Source: Gnetum montanum (Eukaryota > Streptophyta > Gnetopsida > Gnetales > Gnetaceae). Taken from it: a DNA stretch of 64,000 nucleotides. This document shows positions 35,501 to 54,780 of the stretch, in pieces. Made by a program: the position numbers and the translations under genes. How positions within the stretch are numbered: position 1 is the stretch's first letter; each line of letters opens with the position of its first letter. The stretch lies in NCBI GenBank assembly GCA_015680685.1, contig MNCI01010863.1, forward strand, positions 79,952 through 143,951. Reading direction: 5' to 3'. The notes beneath the pieces are model-generated. The model saw nothing but the letters and a program-made list of their open reading frames with translations, searched no databases and was not told the origin of the DNA.

Positions 35501-38269
35501 TTTATTTCTGACTTGCCAGCTATTAGCTGTGACTGTAATGTGCTTTTCTATGATTTAGCTTCCACCACCTCCATCACGTCGTTTCCGGACAACAACAGAG
35601 GAAGTTTCTCAAGCTTTTGGGTTGAAAACATCAAGTTCTGGTGAGCTATGTTTGATTACTTTTTTTTATCCTTTTAAAAGAAAGAAAATGGTGGACTAGT
35701 ATTTGTTTTGCTTCATGTTTGGAAAAGACAACCGTGGGATTCCAATGGTAAATCACATGTTCTTTTTATATTTTTTACTTTCAATGATTCTCCTTATGCA
35801 ATAGAATATTTTATATTCATCATCATCCGTATGCAATAGAATATTTTATATTCATCATCATCGTAACCTTGTCCCAACAAAATGGGTTATTGAAAATGGG
35901 GTATTGATGTCAATAAGTTTATGCGCACAGGAAGGCTACTTGTTCCTCCACTTGCACACTGGCGCAACCAGAAAATTGGTTACGACAGGGTTAGTAACAT
36001 TTACCAATAATTTTTTTGATTTATCATGACAAATGTTATATCTGAAGGGGTCTTTTTTTTATACAAGTTGCTGAATCTATTTTTCATAAAATCAAGACTC
36101 AACTTTAGAGAAAATGGAACAGTTTAATGGTTGAATCACAGGCAATTTTACCCAAGCAAACTGGCAATGGTAAATTTCTAGCCAATTTTCAAGAGATTCA
36201 GCTATATAGAGTTGAGGCCATTGGCTTCAAAGAATGTGCATTTATGTTACCAGCTGTTATCATATGGTCTCCGTAGAGGTTAGGTTACGTTCATTAAGCA
36301 ACTGATGATGATAAAGATTTATTGAAAGCTACACTCAATATACAGGGGAGCTGTAATTAAGCGAGTTACCATGCAATATATGTGGATTTATCTAGAAGAA
36401 TTTATGCAATTCTTTTAAACTTCTACCTATTAGACATGCTTTTTGCAAACCTATGTTGCTTGTGTCAACGCAACCACATTCCCCTGACATTTACGAAGCA
36501 GTGCCACTCAAAGATGGGAGGTATATTAAATGCAACCTTACAGAGCATGCAAAAAGGATTGTTAAACCAGCTTGAAGAGTTTTGGAAACTGAGATACAAT
36601 TTCATATTTCTAATAGAAGTTGTTGGTAGTGAGCTGCATAGGATAAAGTGGATGGGGGTATGTGTCATTTTTTTAAGTCACTCTGTATAATGTAGCTTAC
36701 CATTACTAAGGTTAGAAATGGTAAATAAGTTGGGAGATAGTACAATTAAAACGTTATAACTTAACATTGCTTAATAGAATTGAACATGTAACTTAGAGCT
36801 TCCAAATTAAAGAGTCTTACTACTAGGCTAACACAATGCTATATAGGTCATAGTCTAAGGTTCTTTAGGCACACCTTATTATTTAGGCACAAAGTTAAAA
36901 AGCTGATACATGATCCTTTCTAAGTGTAAGGGTATGTTGTTATGTAAGTGCAAACTTATAAACTTATGAAAAGGGTAAGTTCAAGGTTATGTTATATGGG
37001 AGCTTGCTCATCCCAGAATTTCTACATTCCTTGCATTTTGAGAGTGGTAGCATGCTTCCAACTGTCTAGGAGGGCCAAATGGCTAGGAGTGTGATTCTAA
37101 ATTGCACTTCAGACTAGTAGGTTTGTGCTTTGGGTTTTAAAAAATATTAAAGTAAAATCAGAAAGCAACAGTGATGCACATTGTTCTGGTCATGCAAGCG
37201 CCAAGAGCAGAAAGATGGAAAGGCTTGTGCTCTCTCTGCGCACAACAGTGAAGCGACTATTCTATGCATTTTCAGGCTTTTGCTTTGCTGCACTTTACTT
37301 TCTACGTAGTTTGCAATTTAATTAGGGTGGTTTTGCAAAAAGATATACAGCCTATAGTTAAAATAACTTCGTTGTAATTAATCAAGTTATACAACTGTTT
37401 TATTTGATTAATTCACATGCTAATCTCAACCATTCTTACAGGCTTTGTGGCTAAAGTAAAAAGCACATGTCAAAAACACATTTCTTGGACCTGAATCAAA
37501 TTTTCTGCATTTCAGCTCATTACAGAACTTATATGTTGATTGCTGTCTTGGTTGCCACTGTCAATAATGAAAAAACTAGATAATATACTGTAGCAGAGAC
37601 TTCATCCTTTAGTTGCAAACGATAGGGTATTGTTTTTGGTTATTTATAACTTGATGTAATCCGTGGCATATGGATGAAACTCTGGATTCTAATACAGTGT
37701 CTTGTACATGTGATCTATGATGCTATATGTTCACGGGTTCATATTCTATTATTAACTTTTGTTGCGATCTTGCCTCTTCAATATTTATCTGATATGTTTT
37801 GTATGCTATCCTTATAAGTAGATAATGTTAAACCTTCACACAATCTCCATCCTTTAAGTACCAGCAGTATAAAATGCATTACTGTAGAGTACCATGCAGT
37901 GCTAAACGTTTTTAAATGTTATTGCTAATATGTTTATCTATTTCCAAATACTATACATCTACATTGAATAATGAAATCTTTAAATCATTTGGTATCCTGT
38001 TTTTCAGGATGGAGGCATTGTAGCGATTTTTCATGGATCATCAAGTAAAAGTGATACTGGTAACACTTCTGTTTGAAAATTCTCCGTCTATTATTTTCTG
38101 CTTTTTTACCATGGCAAGATAATGTACATTGACCGTTTTCTTGACAGAGGCTGGACTTTTCATGCCACCAAAGCAAGCAGAAGCAATTAAAAAACAGAGA
38201 GAACTGTGTGATAAATTCTACAAGGGTTTGGAACCTCTAAAAAGCCCAAAAAGTGCCAAGAAGCCGTAA
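29582..38269 (+). CDS. KNL2: KNL2-like centromere protein (SANTA domain, CENPC-k motif)
   Basis: KNL2 (M18BP1 in animals) helps load the centromeric histone CENH3; it acts in the nucleus at centromeres. My exon model is 29582-29692, 31004-31110, 31222-31360, 31454-32758, 32874-33452, 33608-33811, 33965-34168, 34311-34679, 34801-35076, 35187-35441, 35559-35640, 35931-35989, 38008-38059, 38148-38269. All introns are GT-AG, phases agree, and the sum is 1288 codons with the stop. The SANTA domain lies at residues 38-134 (VLLFKWFLVK, TVDGADVNLRGFID, ENGF, FYSGFPFNWD). The CENPC-k motif is near 1190-1230 (GRLLVPPLAHWRNQKIGYD). A basic, coiled-coil-prone stretch follows SANTA. The middle (residues about 480-1183) is Ser/Asn/Lys-rich and built from repeats. 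Having both domains makes it the alpha type. Arabidopsis KNL2 is about half this length. The start could also be the ATG at 29639. Exons 6 and 7 are the least certain. Confidence 0.88.
33453..34168 (+). repeat. KNL2: Recent tandem duplication of an intron-exon unit
   Basis: Units 33453-33811 (359 bp) and 33812-34168 (357 bp) are nearly identical in both intron and exon. A third, more diverged unit follows to 34679. In the first two units a T-run after ATTGATGAC replaces a longer coding stretch of the third, which shifts the frame. Read from the usual acceptor they end in a stop at AATTAA. An AG just after the T-run (before GACCAATTAAATTC at 33608 and 33965) would restore phase 0. Confidence 0.88.
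34201..34270 (+). repeat. 35-bp perfect tandem duplication in an intron
   Basis: Two identical 35-base copies (34201-34235 and 34236-34270), starting TTAAGTATGAATGAATTC, lie in the intron before the exon at 34311. The preceding homologous introns have only one copy. Confidence 0.93.
35794..35862 (+). repeat. Tandem duplication of about 33 bp in an intron
   Basis: A unit starting TATGCAATAGAATATTTTAT and ending in TCATCATC repeats once, in the intron before the CENPC-k exon. Confidence 0.85.
36777..36834 (-). repeat. SINE-like tRNA-related core in a KNL2 intron
   Basis: The minus strand reads GTGTTAGCCTAGTAGTAAGA, then TTTAATTTGGAAGC and ATGTTCAATTC. The order and spacing match the cores at 9901, 43769 and 52026. 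It sits in the 2-kb intron between the CENPC-k exon and the last two exons. Confidence 0.5.
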
Positions 38270-39384
38270 AGAATGTGAATCATCAATAGTATACTTATGT
38301 TTTATGGATATTGAAACAATTTTAACTTCTTAACATTCTCTGAGAATTTTTTAATTCCTGCCTTGGGCACCAACGGTTTCATTCAAAATTTCAGTGTAAC
38401 TTTATAATCCTATCCGCAAGCTATGAGTTCACAGCCCTTCGTACATTCTTTGAAGGAATTCCCAAATTTTTTATAACATCAAATATGCAGCCGACGGCTT
38501 CTTGTGATTTCTAAAGAACCTTTTGATCCTGTAATTGATCGTATGACCGTAATGTAATGAGTTAACAATATTATCTTTTTGGCCTACTTGCAAATTGTTA
38601 AGATAGTTCGACTATACTGTTAGATTTGCAAGGATTACGTGAAGCTTAAATGAGATTGTTGAAACCTGCGGAAGTTGTGTTTTGGGTTTAAAACTTTGCC
38701 CATTTTCGCTCCCATTGCTGTTCATGCACCCGAACTGTTCAAATGGTTAACATTATGATTTTTAAATCCCCAAGAAGTTCATTTAAAATGTTGAAAGGGT
38801 GCTTAGGATTTTTCGAATACAACTATTTGAAGAAATGATATTCCAAATATGCTTAATAGGTCCGCATCATCCTTGTTATATTGTGAATTGCTTTCTTGAA
38901 GGCCCTTGATGGCAGCAAGAAGTTGATTTTATTAAAGCTTGCAAAGTTGCACGATCTGATAAACCGGACGCTGTTTACAAAACCCTTGTATACTGTTCGA
39001 AAACTGCTAATGCAAGCAAGATTTAACTTTCGTTGTTTAGGAGAATGCGATATTACTTCCAAGGAAACAATGCAGTGCCCGGGAAAAAAATTAAAATGAA
39101 AAAACGATACAGCCATGGTGATTGACAGTTGTGTCCCACCAACTCAAGTGGCGTACAGGATCAGATTTTTTGTAGTTTTATCACTGGAATCTGTCTGCCA
39201 TTTAGTTGGTGTGACATGATTCAAAGATAAGATGAAAATTCCCATCCCATGTTTAGTATGCACTATACATGACAAATCTATAATGCAACACGTCATTTTG
39301 ATTGTCGGACGGTTCATCCTGGCAGGAATTAATTCGTTGAAATGTAGTCGGTAAAACGTAATAAAAACTGTGAAGCAAGAACTA
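38270..39384. other. KNL2 3' flank, no further gene seen
   Basis: The KNL2 3' untranslated region presumably lies in the first few hundred bases. Short frames here lack any recognisable feature. Confidence 0.5.
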
Positions 39385-39530
39385 TGTCTGCGTGATTAGA
39401 TTCAAAGATAAGGACCGTGTCTGTTTATTTTAGTCTTATCTATGAGAGCCTTTCTCTGTCTGCGTGATTAGATTCAAAGATAAGGACCGTGTTTGTTTAT
39501 TTTAGGCTTATCTAACAGAGCCTCTCTCTT
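39385..39530 (+). repeat. 72-bp tandem duplication between KNL2 and GLR
   Basis: Units start TGTCTGCGTGATTAGATTC at 39385 and 39457, period 72 bases, with a few differences. Nothing suggests coding. Confidence 0.88.
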
Positions 39531-39921
39531 TCAGGTAAAATGAATAATAATTTTATCGTTGTAACAACGAGGGAAAGTCTTTTTGTCATGTATTGTCTTT
39601 TTCTTTTTCCTTTTTTGACTTTGCTGTGGTAAATAAATAATGATCAATGCTAGGATAAGAGATGAGCTTTTTCATGGGAATTATAATTTGTGGGAGTCCA
39701 ACTACTTTGTAATTTGGTCTTTGTCCTTGGAAATCAATTCTCGATGAATCAATTTGAAATTTTTTAATTTAAAAAATATAAAAAATTCTCAACCAAATAA
39801 TAGATATATATCATAAATATATAGCCAAACCAGTTAATAAAGTTTTTTAGTTTTTGGGATTCCCATGCATTAGACCACTACACTACAAACTTATTCTGTC
39901 ATAAGCCACACCATAATTTAT

Positions 39922-40092
39922 CTCAGTGAAAATATAGTCCACCATATGTACTTTTTATCTCAGCAAGCATGACATTGTGAAAATATAGTCCACCATGACA
40001 TTGTGAAAATATAGTCCACCATATGTACTTTTTATCTCAGCAAGCATGACATGACATTGTGAAAATACAGTCCTCCATATGTACTTTTCTCC
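39922..40092 (+). repeat. Tandem repeat array downstream of the GLR gene
   Basis: Overlapping copies of GTGAAAATATAGTCCACC and ATATGTACTTTTTATCTCAG occur three to four times with inserted ATGACAT. The array lies about 280 bases past the GLR stop codon, so it could be in or near the 3' untranslated region or terminator. Confidence 0.85.
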
Positions 40093-40369
40093 TGGCTTAA
40101 TAATTTTCAGTTTTGATGTAACAAAGCCATTCCACGTTGCCATTCCACGTTGGTGGAGTGCTCCTCTAAAAACTTCTGTTTGACAATTCTTGGAAGATAT
40201 CAATGATAGAATGAAAGAAAATTTGGTGTCATGTACAACATCAGTTTGAAACAAAAATTCAACTATACAGCAGCAGCAAGCTGAAAATTTTCCGTTTTGT
40301 ATTTTGCTAAGTTCATCCGAGGGCAGGTATACACCCCTCCTTTACCGAGACAATTTTGTGCTGACAGAA

Positions 40370-45391
<5,022 letters not shown>

Positions 45392-48300
45392 GGTGCTTCA
45401 ACTGCTTCCTCCTGACGCCAGGGCGGCCCAAGATTCCATTGGCAATCAAGACCTTTCACATTCTTTCAAGTCTCAACGACAGAAACAAGACAGCACACTT
45501 GAAATTCTGACTTGTGGGTGCATAAAAATTCATGCTTAATTAATCAGAAACAGCTTCTTGCTTGCTGCAAGATCTTATTCCATATGAACTCAGCCCAACC
45601 CAGCCCAGCCCTGCTCTGCTCTGGAATCCTGACGAGGGATTGTGGTGGGTGACTATGAAAAGTGAGAACACCAAAACTAAGTCTGCTCTGAATAGGAATG
45701 CAAGGAAGGAGACCACGACATGAAAGAAAAGCACTTGATGATCTTTATGGTGGGTCTGGCCACGTCGTCGCATTCGCTCGCACGGAGAAATGAAACGAAA
45801 CCCTATTGTTCTTTTATCTGAAGAAAGCTTGGGCATCTGTGTATAGTACGAAGTAAGGCATCTGTGAACAACAGGCTTAATAAGGCTTTAAGAAGCTGCT
45901 GCTAGCCATTGAAGAGACGGCCAAAACTGAGAGCCACTGGTGCACATCCTCTTCCACGTGACGCGGTTCATCTATCTCCATTGACTTAACGACCAATGGC
46001 CATTCTGAAAACCCATAATCTAAAATTATTTTATGTTCATGACCTCACTTTCACCCGCTTCTGTGAGTTTATTTCCACACCTTTAACTCATTATTTCGGT
46101 TGTCTGTATCTCGGTTTCTTTGAATCGCGGACAGGCCTTGTCACAACATTTATTTTATCACGCTTTTTTCAGTGGACTGTGGCATTCACCACGGCAAATG
46201 CCCTGTCGTTTATGCAACTGGCGAACTACTTGGATTTCCTTGGATTCGAGGCAAGGAAAGCTTGAGAACGTAACTCAGCCAGATTGGAGGGGGCCGAATC
46301 AACATAACGCTGGTGCAAGGCTACTGCCCTGCTATTCTTCCCCTGCAATCCACAATAAGCGGTGAACAGATTTAGCTCAAAGTAAAATGCTTACCATGGT
46401 TAAAAAATTCACAAGCTACTTAGGATCCTGGCTGTAGAATTTCAGGAATCCCACATTTCTGCGTCAGGAAGCATATTACAGTTTAATGAGTCGGCTAAAC
46501 CCACATAGCTCTGTAAGAATTACATCAGCGGGTAAAGCACGGCATGACGCTTTGGATACGAAGATCAGTAACGCGCTGTAATGAGATAATGGAATAGCGA
46601 CCTGGGGCAACTTTCAAGGAATTCCACTTTAAAGTGCCTGCATTATCGTTCGTGGCCTACCGTCGCATTGGCAATCTGTTTTAGTCGGATTTTTGGAAAG
46701 GCCTTTCGGCCATAGGGCAGACTAAAACGTGCGTGCAATGATGCTTTTTGTCTCTATTCTGGTATCGCAAGGCATTTGCGTTGCGGCAAATGTGAGGAGA
46801 GGATTTGAAGATAAATGCCAACATCGAATCCTGATTTTAAGATCATCAATTTACCTACACAGGACAATTGTCTTTCCAGAACCGCCAAACACTACCAATC
46901 ACCAGCGATGACAATCCACTGTAACAGATGTGAATGACCTCAAACTTTCTCTCTTCGTGAGAACACTTTTTTTTCTCATCATTTTATTCGATTCACTTTC
47001 TAAAACTGTGCCTCGCTGTGAAGATTTCATTTCATTTCACTCTCCAGGAATTAACTCTTAGAGTATCGTGCTCGTCTGAAAAGTTTCCACTATTTCTCGA
47101 GAGAGTCATAGCATGAGACAAGACAAGCTGCACCCGCTGTGTGGCTCAGGAATTTCACGTTATGCTCATCACTTTAAAAAAATTTCTGGGCCCTAATTCG
47201 CATGACTGTGACCTCATGTCAAGGTGGAGGAATCAGACAAAAGCATTTCAGGATCAGCATTCAAGTAACGATCAGCCAACTGTTGGACCACCGGTGCACA
47301 TCATGCCCGTTATACCGCACATGTGAAGAACATGCTTCATTCCGACTCCGGTTTCATTCCGAAAAATCAGTATGCACGGTACATTTTAAGTAAACGGCAA
47401 TGCTCCGAGTTACGAATCAGGACTATAGATATTAAAACGTAAGATCGAGAAAAAAAGGCTCAGGAGACCCACAACTCCGATAAGATCGCAAAATAGCAAA
47501 TAAACAAACAAAAGAAGCGAAAAAGGTGGAGTTGGAATATTTCGAGTTCAGTTTTGGTGCCAAAAGAATCTTTGGACACAGTATATTTCATTCGCTCGCA
47601 TTGTCGGACACTTGGGGCCAACCTAATAGTGACTTTGGGCTCCATTCGAACTCAGAGCCTGTTAAACACAAAAAAACAAACTTGACAATTAAAGAACATT
47701 ATCATATCCTCCCAATATTGTTACTGATTGAGTGATCAAAGATTGTCTTTATCGAACGGTCAAGAGTTGGTTTCCAATTATCTGATTAGGCCTTCTTTAA
47801 GGTCCTCAAATGTTTACAGTTAAGGTGTTTTCTCTCAAGGTTTCAAATCGCTGAAGGGTCCTAGAAAATGGCCATCCATCACGGTCGGCCATCACACATA
47901 GTTGCTGCTTGGTCAATGGTGGCATCATTAAAACAGTAGCCCTGCGCAATGGTGGGATTACTAAAACAGTAAGCAATTACATACATAAGAGAAGATCAAA
48001 AAGGGTTTAATCAACTCCATCAGACATGTATCAATTAAATTATAGAGTTGAAATTCTTTTTGTTGAATTTTGTACGATTTGCTAAGACAACAGTTCCCAG
48101 TTGCTCATTCATCCCCCAGGGAAAATTATAAATTACTACAAAATCATACAGTGCTGCTGTTGGAGCTGAATTTCCCGTCAGTTCTTGTGGAAACATCCAA
48201 TAAAAACGACACCAAGATACAAGAAAAAGATTTGTCTTTTATTTTGATGACTAAATAGAAGGTCCAATGTTTCCTTGCTCCAGTGTGGAAACTTCAAAGA

Positions 48301-49663
48301 CAACCACAGTAGGAAATTACGATTACGAAATTTGTCCATAATCCAATGATGTTTCAGTTCCTCGTCTTAATATAGAAAGCTCCAGCGTTTCCTTGCCCTT
48401 AGCTATTCGATTGACGCTTTTCATTGCCACCTCTCACCTCTCTAATGCTAGAGAATAAAAGGAAATTCAGGATTTGTAGCATTACCGTACCCGCACAAGA
48501 AGGTATGAAAAATTAGATATATCAACACCAAAAACTACTTCACTGCTGCCTTAACATTAAAGGTTACTTCACTACTCCCTCATCGTTGCTGCCTCAACGT
48601 TAGTAGTGAATCCAAATAACAAACTTCTGCTTAAATAGTAAGGACGGATTTCTAAATTATTTCTAAACAATACACAATTTATTCGATTACATCTTTTTTA
48701 AGAGTTTACGCAAACGGAATCTCACCACAGAAAAATTCAGTGTAGTAATAGAGAAAGTAGAGCATATACAGTATCCCACCAACCAATTTTTTCGACTTAA
48801 GTAATTATAAAAGCTTAAATAAAACAAGTCTCACCTCACCACTGCCAAATTCAGAGAAACGGTATAGGTAAGAAAAAAGAGAGAATCTAAATGTAACAGA
48901 AATATCTAATTAACTTTGGAAAAGCAGACAATATGCTCTCAAAAGTACAAAAGTGAGAGTTCAATTGCTTCCTGCTGACAACCACTTGATTGACACCAAT
49001 TCAGCTTACAAAAGCCATAGAACGAGCATTCCACAGTAATTGATTAATCTCTTGAATATATAGGATCGCTACAGTAACATAGAATCCGATACAAATAAAA
49101 AAAATTACTAACATTGGATCAGAATTCAAAAAGAAGCCTAGCTTAAGATCATAAAATACTTGATATCCATAGCAACATCATTAGCTTTTTCAGACGTGAC
49201 GTTAATGAATTCAGTTTACCTAAATTCTGTAAACATTGAGAACATAAAATTGTAGAAAGGATAAAGACCGTTAAAGCATCTCAACAACTCGACAAAAAAC
49301 CTCCCAAAAAAAAAAAAAAACTAAAGCAATGCCTTCACCATAACTTGGATGACGCAATTCATACCACTACAGTTGCACTACCATCTCATTGGCAGAGATT
49401 TAGCAAGTATATATCAAACGTTATTAAAAAAAACATTTATGTAGGAATGCTTAAGCTCTGTAGTAATATGGCAGATTTTGGTGACTCCTCTTGCAAAAAA
49501 CAACAGAATTCAGATCAGACAAAATCCAATTCAGTTCAACTAGCAAAACTGTCTGAAACATATGTTTCCTTGTTAAAAGGATGCCTAGAAATAAAAAATT
49601 GTCGCTCATGTTTCCATCAAAATCATGATTACTAATGTCTTCCATATCAGAATTACAGATATC
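45392..49663. other. Intergenic between GLR and RPS14, no gene seen
   Basis: About 4.3 kb. The GLR promoter must lie in the part next to 45391 and the RPS14 3' region next to 49663. Scattered frames up to 98 codons (for example 45996-46265 plus, 45540-45836 minus) show no known domain. A long A-run lies at 49304-49320. I see no transposon structure. Confidence 0.55.
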
Positions 49664-51432
<1,769 letters not shown>

Positions 51433-51536
51433 TTCTGATGCGGCGTTTGCAGGCGAGTCGTGGAATAGATCTTACGATTCTTGGAGCGGAAACGCTTGCT
51501 CTGCAGAACACTCCGAGCAGATTCTTCAAAACTCTC

Positions 51537-51548
51537 GGTTTAGGGTTT
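51537..51548 (-). promoter_or_regulatory. RPS14: Telo-box of the RPS14 promoter
   Basis: On the minus strand AAACCCTAAACC lies about 30 bases downstream of the TATA box, so at or just after the expected transcription start. The telo-box AAACCCTAA is a known element of plant ribosomal protein and translation-factor genes. A second related stretch, AAGGGTTTTAGG, lies at 51557-51568. Confidence 0.82.
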
Positions 51549-51576
51549 CGTAAGCTCCTAAAACCCTTGCGTACTA

Positions 51577-51585
51577 CTTATATAG
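51577..51585 (-). promoter_or_regulatory. RPS14: TATA box of RPS14
   Basis: The minus strand reads CTATATAAG, about 145 bases upstream of the start codon. The spacing leaves a leader of roughly 115 bases before the ATG. Confidence 0.75.
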
Positions 51586-51599
51586 CGATGAAGCTTTCA

Positions 51600-52445
51600 A
51601 GACCTCTGCTTATGGAAGACAATTTTTTGCAGGAAATAACTAGGCCCATCAGGGTGCATAAGAGTGCTTTCTGTTTAAAAAACAAAAAAAAATTTGGGTG
51701 TCCGTAGTGTATGTGCGAGAGTAGGGATCCTAACGATAATCTACGGAAATTTGAACTTTTAGTAATCGAAGAGAGAGTTATATTGTTTTTCACAGTAAAG
51801 GGATTGTGTTAAATAAATTGATCACGTTAATTTGATGAGCAACTCTGAAAGGAGGGGCTGAGCTAAATCCTTAAATCTTTATAACAATATTTTTTAAATA
51901 AGGTTTTATAATATATTACTTGGTTAGACTATGCAATTTGTGGTTGCAAGTCACAAGTTCAATACCAAGGGGTATCTCAGGATACATATAGTTAAATGGT
52001 TGAGTATATGAAAATAATAACGAGGTGTTAGCTTTGTAAAACTCTTGATTTGGAAACCTTGGTGGGCAATGCTAAATTATAAAGTTCTATGTGGACTATA
52101 TATCATGAGGTGCACCTATGTTTCAATTATTTCAAGTTCTAATAAATAGTTCTAGGTTTCGATATTTCCACTAGGAAGGCAAAGGATCTAACAATGATTT
52201 ACTATGGCTAGTTGTCTACTTGATGGAAGATATATTGTTATCATACCCCTCAATGGTGTGTGTCTTAGCATACCCCTTGAGCTTGAACTCATGACTTGTA
52301 AACCACGAGTTACTCATTCTAAGTAAGTGAATTATGCCTAATTCATAGATAACTTACTTGGTGTTAGTCTTTGTTATGTTGTGCTTAAAAGGTTATTAAC
52401 ATCATCATCATCAATTTTCCACCAATAAATCAAGGTAGCACATTA
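51600..52445. other. Intergenic sequence upstream of RPS14
   Basis: AT-rich. Apart from the SINE-like core at 52026-52070 and a similar trace near 51927-51966 (ending AAGTTCAATACC) I see nothing. Confidence 0.5.
52026..52070 (+). repeat. SINE-like tRNA-related core
   Basis: TGTTAGCTTTGTAAAACTCTTGATTTGGAA, split here as TGTTAGCTTTGTAAAAC and TCTTGATTTGGAA, matches the core at 9901 with a short deletion in the A box. The B-box part is decayed. Confidence 0.42.
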
Positions 52446-52870
52446 ATGTTCATTCAAATTTTGGGTTACCTTCATTGTAATCGAAGTTTGGCTTTGCATT
52501 TACATGATGTGATGCCAAAACATGACATTCAAGTCATCTATGTCAAGTATTATTCTCATTTTTTTCTACTTATTGAGCTAAGCAATGCTTCAATGGTGGT
52601 GCAACTTATCATTGATATAGGATCATTTATACATAAGCATGGATTGTTGATCATTTGTAAGTGGATTCCAAATTTTGATGTCGAATATGAAGAATATTTT
52701 AAAGTTCCATGTTTTGTCAAGTTGTTTAATCTTTCATTGATTTTTTAGAAATAGAGGAATAAATTGTTAATTTTATTGATCTTATTAAATATATGGAATC
52801 TATTTCTACACCTTTTGGTTTTTGTAGATGTTTTTTGTTGAAATCAATCTTTTGAATCATAAAAAGAAAT
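52446..52870 (+). pseudogene. DUF4283 domain fragment of a LINE-like element
   Basis: A 100-codon frame (52446-52748) contains FFLLIELSNASMVVQ and then CKWIPNFDVEYEEYF and VPCFVKLFNLSLIF. In DUF4283 proteins a hydrophobic FLI(R/E)F strand is followed by a W-x-P-x-F motif and V-P-V-W-V-(R/K)-L-x-x-L, which fits. Stops follow at once, so it is dead. It may be the N-terminal counterpart of the knuckle fragment at 28440-28830. Confidence 0.6.
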
Positions 52871-53372
52871 TAGTATTGCAAGCAAGAAGACTTATGTTGA
52901 GCTAATCACATGTTATAACCTTTCTAATTCTTACAACTTTTATCATCATAAAGGATATTTGTTTAATGCTTGTTCTTTTTTGCTCAAGAAAAAAGATGCC
53001 AAGGAAAAAAAAATATGTTGAAGTTGAAGATAGGAAAAACAACCTAAAGTTGAAGATACAAAAAATCAAGTTATCAATAATAAGAATGATCAAATGGCAA
53101 AGAAAAAACTAGATAAGACATACATTTTTGTGAGTATTTTCTCTAAAGGAAATATTGATCAATAAGCCAATAAGAGAAATTTTTCCTTATTTGACAAGAA
53201 TATGATTAACTCAAAGATTAAACCTTATATTAAAAAGTAGCATTATGCTAATAGCAACGAATCTCAATGTAAGGTCAAATGTAATGGACAATTTATACAA
53301 ACATTTTCTATTAGACATTCCTTTACTACAAAATTTGGTATTTTGTTAAAGCTTTTTGATAAAACCTATTTT
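52871..53372. other. Old repeat-derived sequence before ED
   Basis: AT-rich sequence continuing the decayed LINE-like text with Lys-rich frames and no intact gene. A 16-base match, ATTATGCTAATAGCAA, occurs here (near 53245) and just before EB (near 10162). Confidence 0.45.
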
Positions 53373-54256
53373 TGATGAGTCACGATATCGCATCTACGAC
53401 ATCGTAGCTCTACATGCCTCATCATTGATGTGATGTAATGGGTCCTAGTCACCCTTATAAATACCAACACTTGGTCACACCAATGAACAACTTTCATTTC
53501 AACGTTAGGGAAACTCTTATAGTTTGTTTTTGTAGTTTACACTTAGCGATAGAGTAAATGCCCATAGTGTGATGTTGAATAGTTAAATGGAATCTTTATT
53601 TGAGTGGATTGTACTTGGGCATAGTTCATGAATAGCAATAAAAGTCAAGACTATTTTTCACCATTACACCATCCACTTAGTTTATTTGTTTTACTTAGCT
53701 AATTTCTTTACCTGGTTTAATTTTCATTTCTTTAATATGCTTACTTTAGCTTAATCGTTTATCTTTCACAAGCACTTTTCTTTCTCATGCTCATTAGTAA
53801 GGTAGAATGAGTACAACTAGTTTTGAGCATATAAGTATAATCGTTTGGTAATCCTTGTAGTGTTATTGCTCGGTTCGCCCATTGGCATAATGCTTGGTAA
53901 CTCAATAATGGTTACATGAGCCCAAGATGTGTACGACAAGCCAAGAACAACTACTCACCTCCATAGGATAGAATAGACTTGCATTTTTGTTATCACTTAG
54001 ATTTAGATCTTATTCTCATTTTCATTATGTTTGCACTTAAGAGTAACATGAGTCGACAACATCAAAATATCATATGCCTCACTTAGAGTTAAACCCTACA
54101 CTTGCACTTCACTAACTTGAAGTGGGAAGACAATGATTATGAACCAATTATCAACTTCTAGCATACTTACATTGTTCATCCATGAATTATGATTTGGTCG
54201 CACATGTGCACTCATGACTTGTATGGTAAAGTGCTGGGATACCCTACCACTCATCA
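53373..54256 (+). repeat. 5' LTR of ED
   Basis: 884 bp, from TGATGAGTCACGATATCGC to CCACTCATCA. Only one full GATATC palindrome remains near the start; TATAAATACCAAC follows at about 53456. Confidence 0.85.
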
Positions 54257-54257
54257 T

Positions 54258-54276
54258 TGACACCGTTGTTGAGGAT
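54258..54276 (+). other. Primer binding site of ED
   Basis: TGACACCGTTGTTGAGGAT differs from the tRNA-Asp complement at five positions, all G-to-A or C-to-T. Confidence 0.7.
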
Positions 54277-54402
54277 GTTTCAATGTTTGCTTAGTAGTTG
54301 ATCTTACAAAGTTCATTGTATCAAGAATCACAAAGTTTATCCTATAGATTTTTAATCAATCTTTTAACACATACACACACTTAAGAGCTTCAAACATATA
54401 AC

Positions 54403-54780
54403 ATGGCTTCGACATTTAAGGAAAAGTCATCACCTACTAAAGAAACTTAAAGGAGTCATGACAAAAGACATGATGAAAAATATTAGAGTGCACTCATGCA
54501 AATAAAAATTTCATATGCTTACACAGATTCATATTATTCTGACTTCACATTTATCTTCCATCATGATGAATAGCTGAGGTGGAGAGATTTGGAAGGCAAT
54601 GTAGTTTTGCCTCTTGAATGTTCAACACCATCAATGCTACAGGAAACCTTAATGAGGTTGAACCTTGGCCATGCACAAGAAGGATATCATGTTACTAAAC
54701 ATATGACATGGTCATATCAACCCATGAAAGCGCAAGTAAGAAGGGATGTTGTCATGGAGACAAGACATGAGAATAACAAA
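54403..54780 (+). pseudogene. gag of ED, 5' part, broken
   Basis: It starts ATGGCTTCGACA. Early stops occur (the first is TAA after KET), then a piece at 54589-54783 carries EGNVVLPLECSTPSML, the same segment as NIVLPLDR in E3 and E4. E4 is inserted right after the ATAACAAA at 54773-54780. Confidence 0.8.

Noticed and set aside
45996-46265. 89-codon plus-strand frame upstream of the GLR gene
   Set aside because: No domain, no homologous copy in the window and no splice context; a chance frame remains the simplest reading.
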